Source of the DNA: Streptomyces shenzhenensis
GTDB lineage: Bacteria; Actinomycetota; Actinomycetes; Streptomycetales; Streptomycetaceae
Length of the DNA stretch: 64,000 nt
Direction of reading: 5' to 3'
Assembly: GCF_021462265.1 (NCBI RefSeq)
Contig: NZ_JAJONF010000005.1
Location: forward strand, 124,001-188,000
Shown: positions 47,201 through 55,073 of the stretch, piece by piece
How the letters are laid out: every line of letters starts with the position of its first letter
Numbering within the stretch: position 1 is the stretch's first letter
Translations under genes and position numbers: made by a program
Notes under the pieces: generated by a model
Database searches by the model: none
Told to the model about the DNA's origin: nothing
The model's input: the letters and a program-made list of their open reading frames with translations, nothing else

Positions 47201-48822
47201 CCGTCCGCGATCACCAGGACGTCCGGGTCGGTGAAGACCACGTCCCGCTCGTTGCCGGCCTGCCGGCGGCGCGACTGCACCTGGGAGACCAGTTCGCTGA
47301 TCCGCGCGGCGGTGGACTCGGGGTCGTTGCCGATCAGCACCACGGGACCACCGGCCGTACCGGGCCTGAGATGCGGCAGCCAGCGCGTCCACGCCCAGTC
47401 CGCCACCCGGTCCGGCTCGGTCAGCACGACGATCCTCAGGTCGCGCGGGCTGTGCAGCACGCTCGCCTGCGCCACCAGCCAGCGGGCCAGCGGCTGCACC
47501 TCGGCGGCCGGGCCCGCCACGCCCACCACGCCGTGCGCCGTGATGTCGACCCCGATCGGGGTGTCGGGGATGTTCCAGCGGATCGAGCGGTGGTTCTCGT
47601 CCCGCGCCGGATCCTCCAGTTCCCGCACCGACGGCTGGTCCACCGTGCCCAGACGCAGCACCAGGTGGTCGGGGTCGCGGCGGCGCCGCTCCCAGAGCCG
47701 GCCGCCCGGACCGGTCGCGATCAGGGCGACCGCCGCCGGGTCCGGGCCGGTCTTGTCCCGCACCCGGCGCTCGCCCACCACCGCCTCCCGGACCTGCTCC
47801 TCCAGCACGTCACGGCGCCGCTCGTAGGCCGCCTCCGACTCCAGGAACTGCTTGCGGGCCGCACGCCGGCCGGTCGCCCAGTTCGACAGCATCATCATGG
47901 GGCTGAGGAACAGGAACACCAGGAAGTAGTACGACTTGAAGATGCTGACCATGAACAGACCGAGGACGATCGGGGAGATCATCATCACGGTCGGGAACGG
48001 CCGCTTCTGCGGCGGCGACGGCGGCTGCGGCAGCCGGATCCGCTCGGCGTCCAGGTGCGGGGCGATCCGCGGCGGCCGGTTGTAGTCCACGCCGTAGCCG
48101 TCGGCGGACGGCGTGACGGCCGCGTCCGCCTCGACCGGGCCGCTCATCCGCAGCAGGACCGGACCCACCGTCAGGTCCTCGCCGGCCGGCCAGGGCACCG
48201 GACCCGGACCCGACGGGCGTTCGCGCGGCGGCTGCGGGCGCGGCCGGCGCAGCTGGGTGATCGCGTCGTCGGGCGGCGGCGAGGCGAGCCGGGCCCGCAC
48301 GGTGGCGTCGGGATCGTCGTCGATGCGGTGCCAGGCCGCCGTGCCGTCCGCGCCGACCGTCACCCACAGCCCGCTCTGCGGCACCCCGTCGGCGGCGTCC
48401 AGCCGCAGGGCGCACAGCGGGTCGGTGCCGATCTCGTGACTGCCGGGGCCGAGCCGCCAGGTGCGCCCGGCACCGGGCCCGGAGACGAGGTGCACCTCGG
48501 CGAGGACTCCGTCCAGGTCGCCGTCGTCGTGGATCCGGACCAGGTCGGCCGGCCGGGCCGGGCCGCCGAGCCCGACCAGCCCGCCGTCGCGGATCCCGCT
48601 GCCGGAGACCGGTGTGCCGGGATCGAGCCGGTGGCCGCCGGCGTAGAGGTTCCGGGCCGTCGGCGCGCCGGCCGCCGCCCAGTCCGCGCCGCCGGGGGCG
48701 GCGGCCTCGTCCTGGGTCAGAGCGGCGGCGAGATCGCCGACGGTGGCGTTCGAGGGCAGGCGGACCTGGTGGTCGCGGCGCTGTCCGTCCGTGGCGTCCA
48801 CGGTGGTGATGGTGAGGTTCAC
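44281..48822 (-). CDS. eccC: EccC/EssC-type FtsK/SpoIIIE secretion ATPase with N-terminal ubiquitin-like and FHA regions
   Basis: The 1513-residue protein starts with a ubiquitin/FHA-like region (TVGDLAAAL...NLYAGGHRLDPG). An FHA domain follows at about 115-170, then two transmembrane segments near 290-335 (MISPIVLGLFMVSIFKSYYFLVFLFLSPMMM, listed only as landmarks). Three FtsK/SpoIIIE domains follow. The first has canonical Walker A GTTGSGKSE near 691 and LLLVIDEFATL; the second and third have degenerate P-loops (GAPRSGRTQ near 1038, GPAGSGRSN near 1333), as usual in EssC/EccC. It is the motor of type VII secretion, recognising WXG100-family signals. The GTG start has GGGAG directly upstream. 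It is the last gene of an operon with the sigma factor and the anchored protein. Confidence 0.9.
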   Translation of the reverse strand: MNLTITTVDATDGQRRDHQVRLPSNATVGDLAAALTQDEAAAPGGADWAAAGAPTARNLYAGGHRLDPGTPVSGSGIRDGGLVGLGGPARPADLVRIHDDGDLDGVLAEVHLVSGPGAGRTWRLGPGSHEIGTDPLCALRLDAADGVPQSGLWVTVGADGTAAWHRIDDDPDATVRARLASPPPDDAITQLRRPRPQPPRERPSGPGPVPWPAGEDLTVGPVLLRMSGPVEADAAVTPSADGYGVDYNRPPRIAPHLDAERIRLPQPPSPPQKRPFPTVMMISPIVLGLFMVSIFKSYYFLVFLFLSPMMMLSNWATGRRAARKQFLESEAAYERRRDVLEEQVREAVVGERRVRDKTGPDPAAVALIATGPGGRLWERRRRDPDHLVLRLGTVDQPSVRELEDPARDENHRSIRWNIPDTPIGVDITAHGVVGVAGPAAEVQPLARWLVAQASVLHSPRDLRIVVLTEPDRVADWAWTRWLPHLRPGTAGGPVVLIGNDPESTAARISELVSQVQSRRRQAGNERDVVFTDPDVLVIADGARRLRDVPGMVQVLTEGPRVRIFSVCLDEQERLLPEESTGVVLAAGGRLTVRRPGAPDLPAVRADRVSPEWCEQLARALAPIRDVSPEHDAGLPQRVRLLDLLEQEPPNAQALLDRWQRDPASTSFVIGTGFDGPLSLDLVQDGPHGLVAGTTGSGKSELLQTFVASLAAANRPDELTFVLVDYKGGSAFKECASLPHTLGMVTDLDAHLVERALESLGAELRRREQVLAAADAKDHPEYRAKRAADPSLAPLPRLLLVIDEFATLVREVPDFVPGLISIAQRGRSLGIHLILATQRPAGVVTGDIRANTNLRIALRVTDMTESQDIIDVKDAVDISSGTPGRALVRRGPKQADPFQTAWVGAERPRQNPAAAAEPEAGPRKPVRTVGVGWDALGRPAELPAEARTVTAASTQGPAPTDLQALVEEIRAAADLLDDFTPQPSPWLPPLQRELVLADLDALGATREGRLVVPYALEDVPQLQQRRVAVADLATFGHLYVIGAPRSGRTQVLRTIAGSAARATSTADVHIYGIDAGGGGLTALNALPHCGGVVSRHDLERLGRLLHRLNRELTERQDLAQAHSATGIAELRKLLPKAERPAHILLFIDGWDSLSVIIDEHDHGQLVQEVTRLIREGAAAGIHVIATSERSLLGGRMAAHNDHKLLLRQGDRSDYQAVGMMPNKIPADIPPGRGWHVLSGTETQVALLAAGGGTEQAEALRTIGESARKRDAQVPQARRPFQVAVLPRSVEFAEAYEKVAQTDRRPMWGLLGVGGDEGGPVGADLAGSASAFGVFGPAGSGRSNTLASIAVSLLAGGTSLVVLTPRESPLRALERHATATVITENDPSADTVRAALDALPGPKVVMIDDADLITNSAADKLLREIAVSGRDQGLGLVYAASAEGFQSGMSGWTLAARRARRGLLLAPKNLTEGDLIGVRLMPSVVRATTHPGRAWTAGPSGALLALQVPLTPLRA

Positions 48823-48881
48823 GGCTCCCAGCCGGGCATTCGTTCGTACGGGATGGGGGGACGGGTACGGCGGTTACGGCG

Positions 48882-50066
48882 TCACGGCGCCGGTGGCGAG
48901 CTCGCGGAGACCCCGGCCGTTTGCGAGGTGCTCGGTTCCGCGAAGTCGTCGTCGCTGTCGACGGCCGCGGCCGGAGCGGACACCGGCGTGGCGGCGGGCT
49001 CGGGCGCGGGGGCCGGCCGGGTCGCCGAGACCCCGGTCGGGCCGGCGACGGGCGCCGCCGCCCCACCGGTGCCGAGGTCCGGCTCGTCCGGCAGCAGATC
49101 GGGGTCGGCCGGGGACACGGCGCCCGCCGGACCCACGGCTTCCGCGTGCGGGAGGTCCGGGCACGGCGGCAGCGCGGCCAGCGTCCGGGCCACGGCCCGG
49201 GACAGCGGCAGCACGTCGACGCGGGCGGCGGCGGGCGCGCCGTGCACCGTGAGCACCGCGTCCGGGGCGATCTCCAGCAACCGGGTACGGCCCCGGGCCA
49301 CGCCCAGGCTCAGCAGGCGGACACCGGACGGCAGCGGCCGCTCCAAGGGGTCGGCGCAGACCGCGATCTCGATGCCGGGCTGCCCGACGGCCGCCGCGGC
49401 CGGCATCCCCGGATGCCGCGGGTGCACCCCGGCGGCGATGGCGACCCGGCCCTGCGGCAGCCGGGCGTCCAGCTGCGCGGCCAGGGCCTGGAGCACGGCG
49501 CGGGCCGAACGGGCGGCGCGCGGCGGCCCGTACACGGACAGCGCGGCCGGACCGGAACGCACGTCGAGCAGCACGGCGTTCCCCATGTCGTGCCCCACGC
49601 ACACCAGCAGCGGTACGGCGGACTCCGGGCCGTCGTCCCTCAGATCGGCACGGTCGATCCACCACAGCCGCGGGTCGCTCTCGTCCGCCGCCCAGGGCTC
49701 CGGCGGCTCGCGCAGGGCGTCGCCGTCCGCCGCGACCAGCACGGCCATCCACTCCGGGCCGGCCAGCACGCCGTAGGGCCGGACCCCGGGACGGACGGCC
49801 GCGGCCAGCGCCGTGGCCCGCTCGGCGTCGGCCCAGACGGCCGGGTCGCGCAGCAGCCGGACCAGCAGGCGCAGACCGCGCCGGTAGCGCAGCTCCGTGC
49901 GGACCGGGCCCGTGAACGCCTTCGCGGTCAGGCTGATCTCCCGCCCGAGCCGCCGTCGCAGGGCCTTCCAGCCGCCGCCGCGCCGGACCAGCCAGTGCGT
50001 GACGGCGAGGACCAGGACCAGGACGCCGACGAGGCCGAGCAGGGTCGTGATGGTGTCGGAGGTCAT
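48882..50066 (-). CDS. Membrane-anchored protein of unknown function, translationally coupled to the sigma factor
   Basis: The 394-residue protein has one N-terminal hydrophobic helix (about residues 7-26, TLLGLVGVLVLVLAVTHWLV). A large globular portion with many Ala/Arg/Leu follows, then a Pro/Ala-rich acidic C-terminal tail of about 90 residues. No recognised domain or zinc-binding HxxxCxxC motif was seen. Its ATG overlaps the sigma stop (ATGA), a layout common for anti-sigma factors, and the EccC gene follows after 59 bases. It may be a type VII subunit analogous to the anchored EccE class or a novel anti-sigma; neither is shown by the sequence. Confidence 0.7.
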   Translation of the reverse strand: MTSDTITTLLGLVGVLVLVLAVTHWLVRRGGGWKALRRRLGREISLTAKAFTGPVRTELRYRRGLRLLVRLLRDPAVWADAERATALAAAVRPGVRPYGVLAGPEWMAVLVAADGDALREPPEPWAADESDPRLWWIDRADLRDDGPESAVPLLVCVGHDMGNAVLLDVRSGPAALSVYGPPRAARSARAVLQALAAQLDARLPQGRVAIAAGVHPRHPGMPAAAAVGQPGIEIAVCADPLERPLPSGVRLLSLGVARGRTRLLEIAPDAVLTVHGAPAAARVDVLPLSRAVARTLAALPPCPDLPHAEAVGPAGAVSPADPDLLPDEPDLGTGGAAAPVAGPTGVSATRPAPAPEPAATPVSAPAAAVDSDDDFAEPSTSQTAGVSASSPPAP

Positions 50067-50632
50067 CGCGTCTCTCCCCGGTGATGCTCGGTCCCGGCCG
50101 GGCGGCAGCCGTGGGATTCGAGGGTGGCGCGCAGCGCGCGGATTCCGTGATGTGTGCGGGACTTGACGGTTCCCGGGGGCAGCCCGAGCTGGCGGGCCAC
50201 GTCGTCGCCGGGCTGGCCCAGCAGATGGACGCGGGCCACGGCCTCCCGGTGCGCGGGAGCGAGGGTGCGCAGGGCGGAGACCAGCACCCGGCGGTCACCG
50301 ACCTGTTCGGCGTGGTCGGGCACGGCCGGAGCGGCGCTGCCGAAGTCCGTCGCCGTGATCCCCACCGGGACGGTCCGGTCCCGGCGCCGGCCGTCGACCA
50401 CGAGGTTGCGGGCCACCCGGAACAGCCACATCCGGATGGGCCGGTCCCGCCAGTCCAGCCGCCCGGCCGACTGCCAGGCCCGCAACAGGGTTTCCTGGAC
50501 GACGTCCTCCGCGCCGTGGGGGTCGCGCCCCATCATGCCGGTCACGAAGCGGCGCAGGCTGTCGCGCTCCGCGAGAAGGAGGCCGAGCGTCCGGTCCGCG
50601 CAGTCGGCGCGGTCATGGTCGATGAGGCTCAC
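50063..50632 (-). CDS. ECF-type RNA polymerase sigma factor
   Basis: The 189-residue protein has sigma-70 region 2 (MMGRDPHGAEDVVQETLLRAWQSAGRL and RPIRMWLFRVARNLVVDGRRR). Region 4 has LRTLAPAHREAVARVHLLGQPGDDVARQL with helix-turn-helix LPPGTVKSRTHHGIRAL. No regions 1 or 3 are present. The GTG at 50632 was preferred; the frame stays open to 50746 but the extra residues are polar, repetitive and derived from an octamer repeat tract. It heads the operon with the anchored protein and EccC, so it may tie type VII expression to a signal. It is divergent from the lectin gene across 329 bases of sequence that includes the repeats. Confidence 0.9.
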   Translation of the reverse strand: MSLIDHDRADCADRTLGLLLAERDSLRRFVTGMMGRDPHGAEDVVQETLLRAWQSAGRLDWRDRPIRMWLFRVARNLVVDGRRRDRTVPVGITATDFGSAAPAVPDHAEQVGDRRVLVSALRTLAPAHREAVARVHLLGQPGDDVARQLGLPPGTVKSRTHHGIRALRATLESHGCRPAGTEHHRGETR

Positions 50633-50665
50633 GGCCTCCGCCTTCCGGTGTCGGTTCTGCTGTTG

Positions 50666-50713
50666 TGCTGTCTTGCTGATGTGCCGTCTTGCCGTCTTGC
50701 CGTCTTGCCGTGT
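50666..50713. repeat. Tandem octamer repeat upstream of the sigma gene
   Basis: Six consecutive 8-bp units on the plus strand: TGCTGTCT, TGCTGATG, three exact TGCCGTCT (50682-50705) and TGCCGTGT. The tract sits 34 bases upstream of the sigma GTG. Its period is not a multiple of three, so copy-number change would shift any frame reading through it. Confidence 0.8.
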
Positions 50714-50961
50714 TGCTCTGTGTCGCTTCTGAATCGCTTCAGGCACGAACGCTAGCGCGAATGACTTCAGTTCTCGAAGCGAGCGCCCCCGCGGACTTCA
50801 ACAGATTGGTCACAGGAAACTCCGCATAGGTGGACGGAAGATGACGTTCGACGGGATCTTCGTGGGCGGCCGCGCGGATCGGTGCCACGCCTTGGTTACT
50901 GTTCATGTGCCCGGCAAGTTCCGGGCGTTCCGGGACCTTCACGAGACCTTCAGGAGACGAC

Positions 50962-51921
50962 GTGCCGCCCCTTCGCAAACCCCGGCCCCCGGCGGAACGG
51001 TCAGGTACGACGACGGGACGTTTCAGTGACACCTTCGCCCGGCGCCCCGCCGTGCCCCGGCGCGGACTCGTGCCGGGCGTGCGGGTGTGGGCGACCGTCG
51101 CCGCCGCGGCCGGACTGACCGTCGTCGTCGCCGCGGCCGTGCCGCTGCTGAGCCGCGTGGACCTCTTCCCCGATCCGGACACCACACCGGCCGCCGCCGT
51201 GGCGGCGGGGGAGCCGACAACGCTGTCCAGCGCCTCCGGATCCCCGTCCCCGTCCTCCTCGAAGCCCTCGCACGCCCCCTCCGCTCACAAGCCAGGCAAG
51301 ACCGGCTCCGCAGGTTCCGGTTCCGTCGGCGGCACGGGCATCGGCTCGGCCGGCCAGCAGTCCGGCGGCGGTTCCGTCGGCTCCGGATCGAACTCGAACT
51401 CGGGCTCGACGTCCTCCGGTTCGAAGTCCGGCGGCTCCGGGTCCTCCTCCGGGAAGACCTCGTCCGGCACGTCCTCGTCCGGGACGTCCTCGTCCGGCAC
51501 GTCCTCGTCGGGCGGCAGCGGTACGACGACCACCACCGTTCCCGGCGTGGCGCTCATCGGCACCGCGTCCGGCCGCTGCATCGACGTCACCAACGCGGGC
51601 GGGGACGGCACCCGGCTGGAGCTCCTGGACTGCTCGGGCGCCGCGAAGCAGAAGTGGGTCTTCCAGTCGGACGGCACCATCCGCTCGCTCGGGCTGTGCA
51701 TGGACCTGGCCTGGGGCAACACCGCCAACGGCACCGCGATCCAGGTCGCCAAGTGCAGCGGCAACCGCGCCCAGTTGTTCTACCTCAGCGCGCAGGGCGA
51801 CCTGGTCAGCGCCCAGGCCGACAAATGCGTCGACGCCACCGACAACAGCACGGGCAACGGCACCAAACTCCAGTTGTGGACGTGCTCCGGCACCCCCAAC
51901 CAGAAGTGGCACAAGGGCTGA
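50962..51921 (+). CDS. Membrane-anchored ricin-type beta-trefoil lectin
   Basis: The 319-residue protein has a basic cytoplasmic N terminus, one hydrophobic helix (VWATVAAAAGLTVVVAAAVPLL, a type II anchor at about 49-70 from the GTG), and a long Ser/Gly/Thr linker in which short Ser-rich units such as GTSSS repeat. A C-terminal RICIN domain of about 125 residues with CIDVTNAGGDGT, CMDLAWGNTANGT and CVDATDNSTGNGT repeats and the QKW motif follows. It would bind a glycan outside the cell membrane. The GTG has AGGAG upstream at spacing five. It is divergent from the sigma gene at the end of the secretion locus and may share its control. Confidence 0.88.
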   Translation: MPPLRKPRPPAERSGTTTGRFSDTFARRPAVPRRGLVPGVRVWATVAAAAGLTVVVAAAVPLLSRVDLFPDPDTTPAAAVAAGEPTTLSSASGSPSPSSSKPSHAPSAHKPGKTGSAGSGSVGGTGIGSAGQQSGGGSVGSGSNSNSGSTSSGSKSGGSGSSSGKTSSGTSSSGTSSSGTSSSGGSGTTTTTVPGVALIGTASGRCIDVTNAGGDGTRLELLDCSGAAKQKWVFQSDGTIRSLGLCMDLAWGNTANGTAIQVAKCSGNRAQLFYLSAQGDLVSAQADKCVDATDNSTGNGTKLQLWTCSGTPNQKWHKG

Positions 51922-52003
51922 TCGCGGCCGGTACCACTCGGTCCGGCAGCGGAGTTCGCCAGACGCGCCTCCGCGCGGCCGGACCCGTGGCCACACCGGC
52001 ACT

Positions 52004-52052
52004 GCGCCGGAACCGCCGCACCAGGCGCCGCGGGGTGCGGTGGTCCCGGCGC
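52004..52052 (+). terminator. 19-bp stem-loop downstream of the lectin gene
   Basis: GCGCCGGAACCGCCGCACC (52004-52022) pairs with 52034-52052 apart from one G-U pair and one mismatch, with an 11-base loop. The rest of the 257-base gap 51922-52178 holds nothing recognisable. Confidence 0.5.
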
Positions 52053-52178
52053 GGCTCCGGCCCCCGGATCCCGCCCGCGGTCAGGCTCTGCTCCCCCGTG
52101 CTCACCGGATGACCGCAGAGGCGGCACGGACAGCGGAACCCGACCGCGAAGGGGACCGCGGAAGGGACATGCGACAAC

Positions 52179-53141
52179 TCAGGAAAGGGCCTTGAGGAAG
52201 TCGAGCAGCGCCGCGTTCACCTCGTCCGGCCGCTCCTGCTGGGTCCAGTGCCCGCAGCCCGCCAGCTTCAGGGGCTCGCGCACCAGGCTGGGCATCAGCG
52301 CGGGGAGCCGTTCGATGAGTTCGGGCGTGCCGGGGAACGCCGGGACCACGTCACGGTCGCCGTAGACGTACAGCGCGGGCGGGGTGACGACGGCGCCCTG
52401 CCAGGGGGCGGTCAGTTCCCAGTTGCGGTCGAGATTGCGGTACCAGTTGAGGGCACCGGTGAAGCCGCGGGAGTAACTCTCGGTGAGGGCGTCGAGGTCC
52501 GCCTCGGTGAACCACCGCGGCAGCGTCTGCGGGTCCGGCACGCCCGCGAGCCAGCCGCGCTCGGGGTCGACCAGCGGCTGCCGGACCTCACCGGTCCCGA
52601 CGCCTTCCCCGGACGCCATGGTGAAGAACTTCCGCAGCGTGGTGCGCGGGTCACGGGCGAACTCGGCGTCGGCGACGCCCGGGCGGTTGAAGTAGTTCCA
52701 GTAGAAGCGGCCGCCGAACCTCCTGTCCATCGTCTCGAGCGGCGGTTGCGCACCGCGGAACGGCGGCGGCACGCTCAGCCCGGCCACCCCGCGCACCAGA
52801 TCGGGGCGGAACAGCGCGGTGTGCCAGGCCACCGGCGCGCCCCAGTCGTGCCCCACCACGAACGCCTGCTCCGCGCCCAGCTCGCGGATCAGCCCGACGA
52901 CGTCGCCGACCAGGTGGAAGATGCTGTACGCCTCGACGTCCTCGGGATGATCGCTGCTGCCGTACCCGCGCTGGTCGGGGGCGACCACATGGAAGCCGGC
53001 CGCGGCCAGCGGGCCGAACTGGTGCTGCCAGGAGTGCCAGGACTCGGGGAAACCGTGCAGCAGCACGACCAGCGGGCCGCGGCCCTCCTCGGCGATGTGC
53101 AGGCGGATCCCGTTCACGTCGACCATTCGATGCTGAACCAT
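52179..53141 (-). CDS. Epoxide hydrolase-like alpha/beta hydrolase
   Basis: The 320-residue alpha/beta hydrolase has the oxyanion motif HGFPESW, the nucleophile elbow GHDWG with Asp as in epoxide hydrolases, a cap domain and the C-terminal catalytic His in CGHWTQQERP. It would hydrolyse an epoxide to a diol. ATG at 53141 was preferred; a GTG six bases earlier is also possible and no ribosome site decides. It lies 30 bases from the MFS gene on the same strand and may be cotranscribed. Confidence 0.9.
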   Translation of the reverse strand: MVQHRMVDVNGIRLHIAEEGRGPLVVLLHGFPESWHSWQHQFGPLAAAGFHVVAPDQRGYGSSDHPEDVEAYSIFHLVGDVVGLIRELGAEQAFVVGHDWGAPVAWHTALFRPDLVRGVAGLSVPPPFRGAQPPLETMDRRFGGRFYWNYFNRPGVADAEFARDPRTTLRKFFTMASGEGVGTGEVRQPLVDPERGWLAGVPDPQTLPRWFTEADLDALTESYSRGFTGALNWYRNLDRNWELTAPWQGAVVTPPALYVYGDRDVVPAFPGTPELIERLPALMPSLVREPLKLAGCGHWTQQERPDEVNAALLDFLKALS

Positions 53142-53171
53142 GTGCACGAGCGTACGCGCGACGATCTTCGG

Positions 53172-54872
53172 TTATCCGTCCTGCCGGGTTTCCGACGCGG
53201 GGGAGGCGTCCGCGGCCGGCGGCCCGGGGGGCCGGTGGCCGTCGGCCGCGGCGAGGGCGGCGTCGAAGGCGTGCGTGGCCTCGGGCGTGGTGCCGGGCAG
53301 CAGGAAGGAGCGGGCCTGCTCCTCGAAGCGCTGGTCGGTCACGGTCTGGCGGGTGTGGTGCTGGGCGAGGTGCTCCGCCCAGGATCCGACGAGGTAGTTC
53401 TCGATGAACCGGCCGGGTTCGGCGCCGTCCTCGTACAGGCCCCAGGTGAGCGCTCCGGTACGGCGCCGGGAGCGGGCGACGTTCTCCATGGCCCCGGCGA
53501 AGGCCGCCCGGTCGTCGGGGGAGACGTGGTAGACGATCGAGACGAGGACCGGGCCGTCGGCCGGACCCGGCTCGTAGACCAGGGGCGGGGCCGGCCAGTG
53601 GTCGGAGGGGGTCGGGTCGATCCGGGCGGCGTCGTACAGCGGCCACAGCGGGACGGTGACGGCGGTGAGCAGCAGCAGCCCCGCCGCGACGAGCAGCGCG
53701 GTGGTCATCCCCGCCCCCTGGGCCAGCGCGCCCCACAGCGGGGCGGCGAGGGCCTGGCCGCCCTGGAAGACCAGCAGGTAGACGGCGAGCCCACGGGCCC
53801 GCACCCAGCCGGGCAACCGGGTCTGGGTGGCGGCGTTGAGCGTGGACAGGACCGCGATCCAGGCCACCCCGGCGGGCAGCAGCGCGACCGCGACCACCCA
53901 GGTGACGTGGATCGTGGCCAGGACGGCCAGGACCACCCCGAAGGCGACGGCGCCGGCGGCCAGGACGCCGTTGGCGCCGAGCAGCTTCTGCAGGCGGGGC
54001 AGCAGGAACGCGCCGCCCACCGCCCCGATCCCCACGGCGGCCAGCAGCAGACCGTATCCGCCGGAACCCAGGCCGAGCGAGTCACCGGCGATCAGCGGCA
54101 GCAGCGACCACACGGCGGCGGCACCGGGGATGAACAGCGCGGTGCGCAGCAGCACTCGGCGGACGCCGGGGGCGTTCCATATGTAACGGCGGGCCGCGTA
54201 CAGGGCCGTGAAGAACCCCTCGCCCTCGGTGGCCGGCACGGACGCGCCGGCGGGACGCTTCCACAGCAGCAGCACGACCGCGATGCCCAGATAGGACACC
54301 GCGTTGAAGGCGAACGTCCACCCCGCGCCCGCCGCCGCGACCAGCACACCGCCGACGGCCGGTCCGATGGCGCGGGCCAGGTTCATGTTGACCGCGCCCA
54401 GCGCGGAGGCCTGGCCGAGCTGGGCCCGGCCGACGAGTTCGGGCTGGATCGCCTGCCAGGCCGGGCTCATCAGGGCGCTGCCGCAGCCCAGCAGGAAGGT
54501 CAGGGCGAGCAGCGCACCGGGAGCGAGCACGTCGGCGAAGGCGAGCACGGTGAGGACCGCCGCCACCGCGCCCATGGCGACCTGGGCGACGACGAGCAGC
54601 CCGCGCCGGTCGAACCGGTCGGCCAGCACCCCCGAAGGCAGCGCCAGCAGCACGACCGGCAGGCTGGACGCGGTCTGCACGAGCGTGACCAGGGTGGCCC
54701 CGTGTGCGAGCAGCAGCCACTGGACGCCCACCGTCTGCATCCAGGTGCCGACGTTCGACACGAACTGCGCGATCCACAGGGCCCGGAACACCGGCAGCGC
54801 CAGCGGCGCCCAGGCCGAAGCAGGCCTCGGGGAGCCACCGTCGCTCTCGTCCTTCGTGGTGGTGACTGTCAT
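53172..54872 (-). CDS. MFS exporter (EntS/MFS_3-like) with a C-terminal monooxygenase-like domain
   Basis: The 566-residue protein has about twelve hydrophobic segments in the first 420 residues, with motifs of the MFS_3/EntS type (LPSGVLADRFDRRGLL and NMNLARAIGPAVGGVL). A soluble C-terminal domain of about 130 residues follows (VSIVYHVSPDDRAAFAGAMENVARSRRRTG and GSWAEHLAQHHTRQT), which resembles an antibiotic-biosynthesis-monooxygenase-like ferredoxin fold. That combination is known in this MFS subgroup. GGAGCGGCAGC precedes the ATG. The substrate is unknown. Confidence 0.9.
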   Translation of the reverse strand: MTVTTTKDESDGGSPRPASAWAPLALPVFRALWIAQFVSNVGTWMQTVGVQWLLLAHGATLVTLVQTASSLPVVLLALPSGVLADRFDRRGLLVVAQVAMGAVAAVLTVLAFADVLAPGALLALTFLLGCGSALMSPAWQAIQPELVGRAQLGQASALGAVNMNLARAIGPAVGGVLVAAAGAGWTFAFNAVSYLGIAVVLLLWKRPAGASVPATEGEGFFTALYAARRYIWNAPGVRRVLLRTALFIPGAAAVWSLLPLIAGDSLGLGSGGYGLLLAAVGIGAVGGAFLLPRLQKLLGANGVLAAGAVAFGVVLAVLATIHVTWVVAVALLPAGVAWIAVLSTLNAATQTRLPGWVRARGLAVYLLVFQGGQALAAPLWGALAQGAGMTTALLVAAGLLLLTAVTVPLWPLYDAARIDPTPSDHWPAPPLVYEPGPADGPVLVSIVYHVSPDDRAAFAGAMENVARSRRRTGALTWGLYEDGAEPGRFIENYLVGSWAEHLAQHHTRQTVTDQRFEEQARSFLLPGTTPEATHAFDAALAAADGHRPPGPPAADASPASETRQDG

Positions 54873-55073
54873 GCTGCCGCTCCGTGCGAGGTGGGTGCCG
54901 GGCCGGGCGTCCCGGTCCTCGCTTTCTTACGCGCCGAGGCCGCGTCGTCGCAAGCCGAGACGCTGTCCCGGCCCGGCCGTTGCCTGAACAGGCAGCCCAG
55001 GGGGCGCCGGGCCCGGCCGGGTTGACGCCCGCGGCGGTGACCCCGTCGGCGGGCGGGGCGAGTCCGGCCGGCC

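Noticed and set aside
45121..49776. Plus-strand frame opposite EccC and the anchored protein
   Set aside because: The minus strand encodes intact Walker motifs and membrane segments; the opposite translation is low-complexity.
50666..50713. Octamer tract as a CRISPR-like array
   Set aside because: Units are contiguous 8-mers without spacers and there are no cas genes.
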